Positions 22,574 through 23,352 of a stretch of DNA of 23,352 nt are shown here, piece by piece. The notes beneath the pieces were generated by a model. The model was not told where the DNA came from and searched no databases. It worked only from the letters and a program-made list of their open reading frames with translations. The stretch lies in NCBI GenBank assembly GCA_046050465.1, contig JBJOPS010000044.1, positions 1 to 23,352 on the forward strand, given 5' to 3'. The translations under genes and the position numbers were made by a program. The DNA comes from Egaibacter sp046050465 (lineage in GTDB: Bacteria > Pseudomonadota > Gammaproteobacteria > Burkholderiales > Burkholderiaceae_C). Position 1 is the stretch's first letter; each line of letters opens with the position of its first letter.

Positions 22574-22608
22574 GTAAAAAAGCCCAGCTTTTAGCCGGGC
22601 TTTTTTAC
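22574..22608. terminator. Perfect bidirectional intrinsic terminator
   Basis: GTAAAAAAGCCC (22574-22585) and GGGCTTTTTTAC (22597-22608) are perfectly complementary over 12 bp with an 11-base loop. It serves the desaturase gene (+) and rpmG (-). Confidence 0.95.
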
Positions 22609-22628
22609 GGGTGAAATCCGAAGCCGGA

Positions 22629-22799
22629 TTACTTCAGCTTCATTTCCTTGTACTCGACATGCTTGCGAGCTTTCGGATCAAATTTCTTGATCAACATCTT
22701 CTCGGGCATGGTCTTCTTGTTCTTGCTGGTTGTATAGAAATGACCCGTGCCTGCTGTGGATTCCAGCTTGATTTTTTCGCGTCCGCCTTTGGTTGCCAT
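22629..22799 (-). CDS. rpmG: 50S ribosomal protein L33
   Basis: A 56-residue bL33 of the large ribosomal subunit: MATKGGREKIKLEST, GTGHFYTTSKNKK, and KKFDPKARKHVEYKEMKLK. It lacks the CxxC pairs, so it is the zinc-free (C-) form. It is 23 bases after rpmB, the usual rpmB-rpmG operon, and shares the terminator at 22574-22608. Confidence 0.97.
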   Translation of the reverse strand: MATKGGREKIKLESTAGTGHFYTTSKNKKTMPEKMLIKKFDPKARKHVEYKEMKLK

Positions 22800-22822
22800 G
22801 GTGCTGCTCCAATAATGTGGGA

Positions 22823-23056
22823 TTAGGCTTGGCCGCGTGCGCGCAGGTCTGCGAGCACAACGTCAATACCGTTTTTGTCGATCAACCGCAGACCGGCGTT
22901 GGAAATGCGCAGACGCACCCAGCGGTTCTCGGTCTCGACCCAGAAACGGCGGTATTGCAGGTTCGGCAGGAACCGGCGCTTGGTTTTGTTGTTGGCGTGG
23001 GAAACATTGTTTCCGACCATGGGGCCTTTGCCCGTGACTTCACATACGCGTGCCAT
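22823..23056 (-). CDS. rpmB: 50S ribosomal protein L28
   Basis: A 77-residue bL28: MARVCEVTGKGPMVGNNVSHANNKTKRRFLPNLQ, then RRFWVETENRWVRLRISNAGLRLIDKNGID. The length is typical and there are no zinc cysteine pairs (only Cys5). It is the first gene of rpmB-rpmG, with a 120-base leader containing a structured element (23090-23127) after a candidate promoter at 23186-23214. Confidence 0.97.
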   Translation of the reverse strand: MARVCEVTGKGPMVGNNVSHANNKTKRRFLPNLQYRRFWVETENRWVRLRISNAGLRLIDKNGIDVVLADLRARGQA

Positions 23057-23089
23057 GTGGACACTCCGATACTTCTTTAACGGCCGTTA

Positions 23090-23127
23090 CTGGCGATCCA
23101 AACGTCTTTTGAATCAAAAGACGCCAG
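23090..23127 (-). promoter_or_regulatory. Structured leader element of rpmB-rpmG
   Basis: GTCTTTTGA (23104-23112) and TCAAAAGAC (23114-23122) form a perfect palindrome around one base. Outside it, CTGGC (23090-23094) pairs with GCCAG (23123-23127), leaving a 9-base one-sided bulge. In the transcript this is an upper stem of about 8-9 bp on a 5-bp base, 33 bases before the rpmB start. Confidence 0.5.
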
Positions 23128-23185
23128 ATCTCGCTTCGGCCTCACCTCGCCAATAGATTAAGGGTGGCGGTAACCCAAGTGCCAA

Positions 23186-23214
23186 ATAAAACCCGTAGGG
23201 GTCAAACTTGGCAA
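23186..23214 (-). promoter_or_regulatory. Candidate sigma-70 promoter of rpmB-rpmG
   Basis: On the - strand TTGCCA (23214-23209), a 17-base spacer, then TTTTAT (23191-23186). Hexamers match the consensus at 5 and 4 positions. Transcription would start about 120 bases before rpmB. Confidence 0.4.
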
Positions 23215-23235
23215 AGCCTTGAATTATAACCAGTT

Positions 23236-23352
23236 TTACTGCTCAAGAAACCGCTGCGCATCCAAAGCAGCCATGCAGCCCGTTCCCGCACTGGTAATGG
23301 CCTGACGGTAAATGTGATCCTGCACATCACCAGCGGCAAACACACCCGGCAC
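23236..23352 (-). CDS. trxB: Thioredoxin reductase, C-terminal fragment
   Basis: Only the last 38 codons are in the window; the rest lies beyond the right edge. The sequence VPGVFAAGDVQDHIYRQAITSAGTGCMAALDAQRFL is the conserved FAD-binding C-terminus of low-molecular-weight thioredoxin reductase, which passes electrons from NADPH to thioredoxin. The redox CxxC is outside the window, so it cannot be checked. The stop is TAA at 23236-23238. No clear terminator lies between it and the rpmB promoter region. Confidence 0.93.
   Translation of the reverse strand: MPGVFAAGDVQDHIYRQAITSAGTGCMAALDAQRFLEQ

Noticed and set aside
1..23352. tRNA genes, CRISPR arrays, transposases, phage or integrase genes
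   Set aside because: None recognised; there are no regularly spaced repeats, cloverleaf-like sequences or DDE/tyrosine recombinase signatures.

Overview
The window looks like a housekeeping stretch of a betaproteobacterial chromosome, most likely order Burkholderiales and probably family Comamonadaceae. The call rests on protein style and gene order: a caa3/aa3 oxidase assembly cluster ending in SCO next to rpoH, the ribF-ileS-lspA string, rpmB-rpmG next to trxB, and a MobA-type monooxygenase resembling the Comamonas enzyme. The genus cannot be fixed from the sequence alone. Both ends are cut: the left edge falls inside cytochrome c oxidase subunit III and the right edge inside thioredoxin reductase.

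Layout. 1-5343 (+): end of ctaE/coxC with a strong terminator, a small two-helix DUF2909-type protein on the opposite strand, then a tightly packed assembly operon: SURF1, a divergent membrane-anchored SCO-like protein, ctaA (heme A synthase), ctaB (heme O synthase) and a lipoprotein SCO1/SenC. Together these make heme A and load copper into the terminal oxidase. 5378-6319 (-): rpoH, the heat-shock sigma factor, preceded by a perfect CIRCE operator (HrcA site). 6382-8388 (-): a MobA-like FAD aromatic hydroxylase, divergent from a zinc-free quinone oxidoreductase (8598-9578, +). 9613-15820 (-): ribF, ileS, lspA and a Na+/phosphate cotransporter, in that transcription order. 15997-16554 (+): an HNH endonuclease-like protein with a TTG start and a hairpin leader. 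16555-18853 (-): a two-gene acyl-CoA dehydrogenase pair resembling PimC/PimD. 18979-19581 (+): purN. 19633-19881 (-): a DUF1653 protein, divergent from an RsmB-type rRNA cytosine methyltransferase (19898-21169, +). 21321-22535 (+): a membrane fatty acid desaturase, ending in a perfect bidirectional terminator shared with rpmB-rpmG (-), followed by the 3' end of trxB (-).

Most of the window is ordinary core genome; I do not see a new defence or mobile system. The parts worth a second look are small. They are a perfect CIRCE in front of rpoH, and a GC-rich palindromic repeat apparently translated as an extra segment in the N-terminus of isoleucyl-tRNA synthetase. There is also a set of 17-19 bp A/T-loop palindromes (GCTAT...ATAGC) inside or at the edges of genes, and structured leaders before rpmB and the HNH gene. 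Finally, two different SCO-like copper proteins lie in one operon. No tRNA, rRNA, CRISPR array or insertion sequence was recognised, and no gene-free stretch exceeds about 210 bases.
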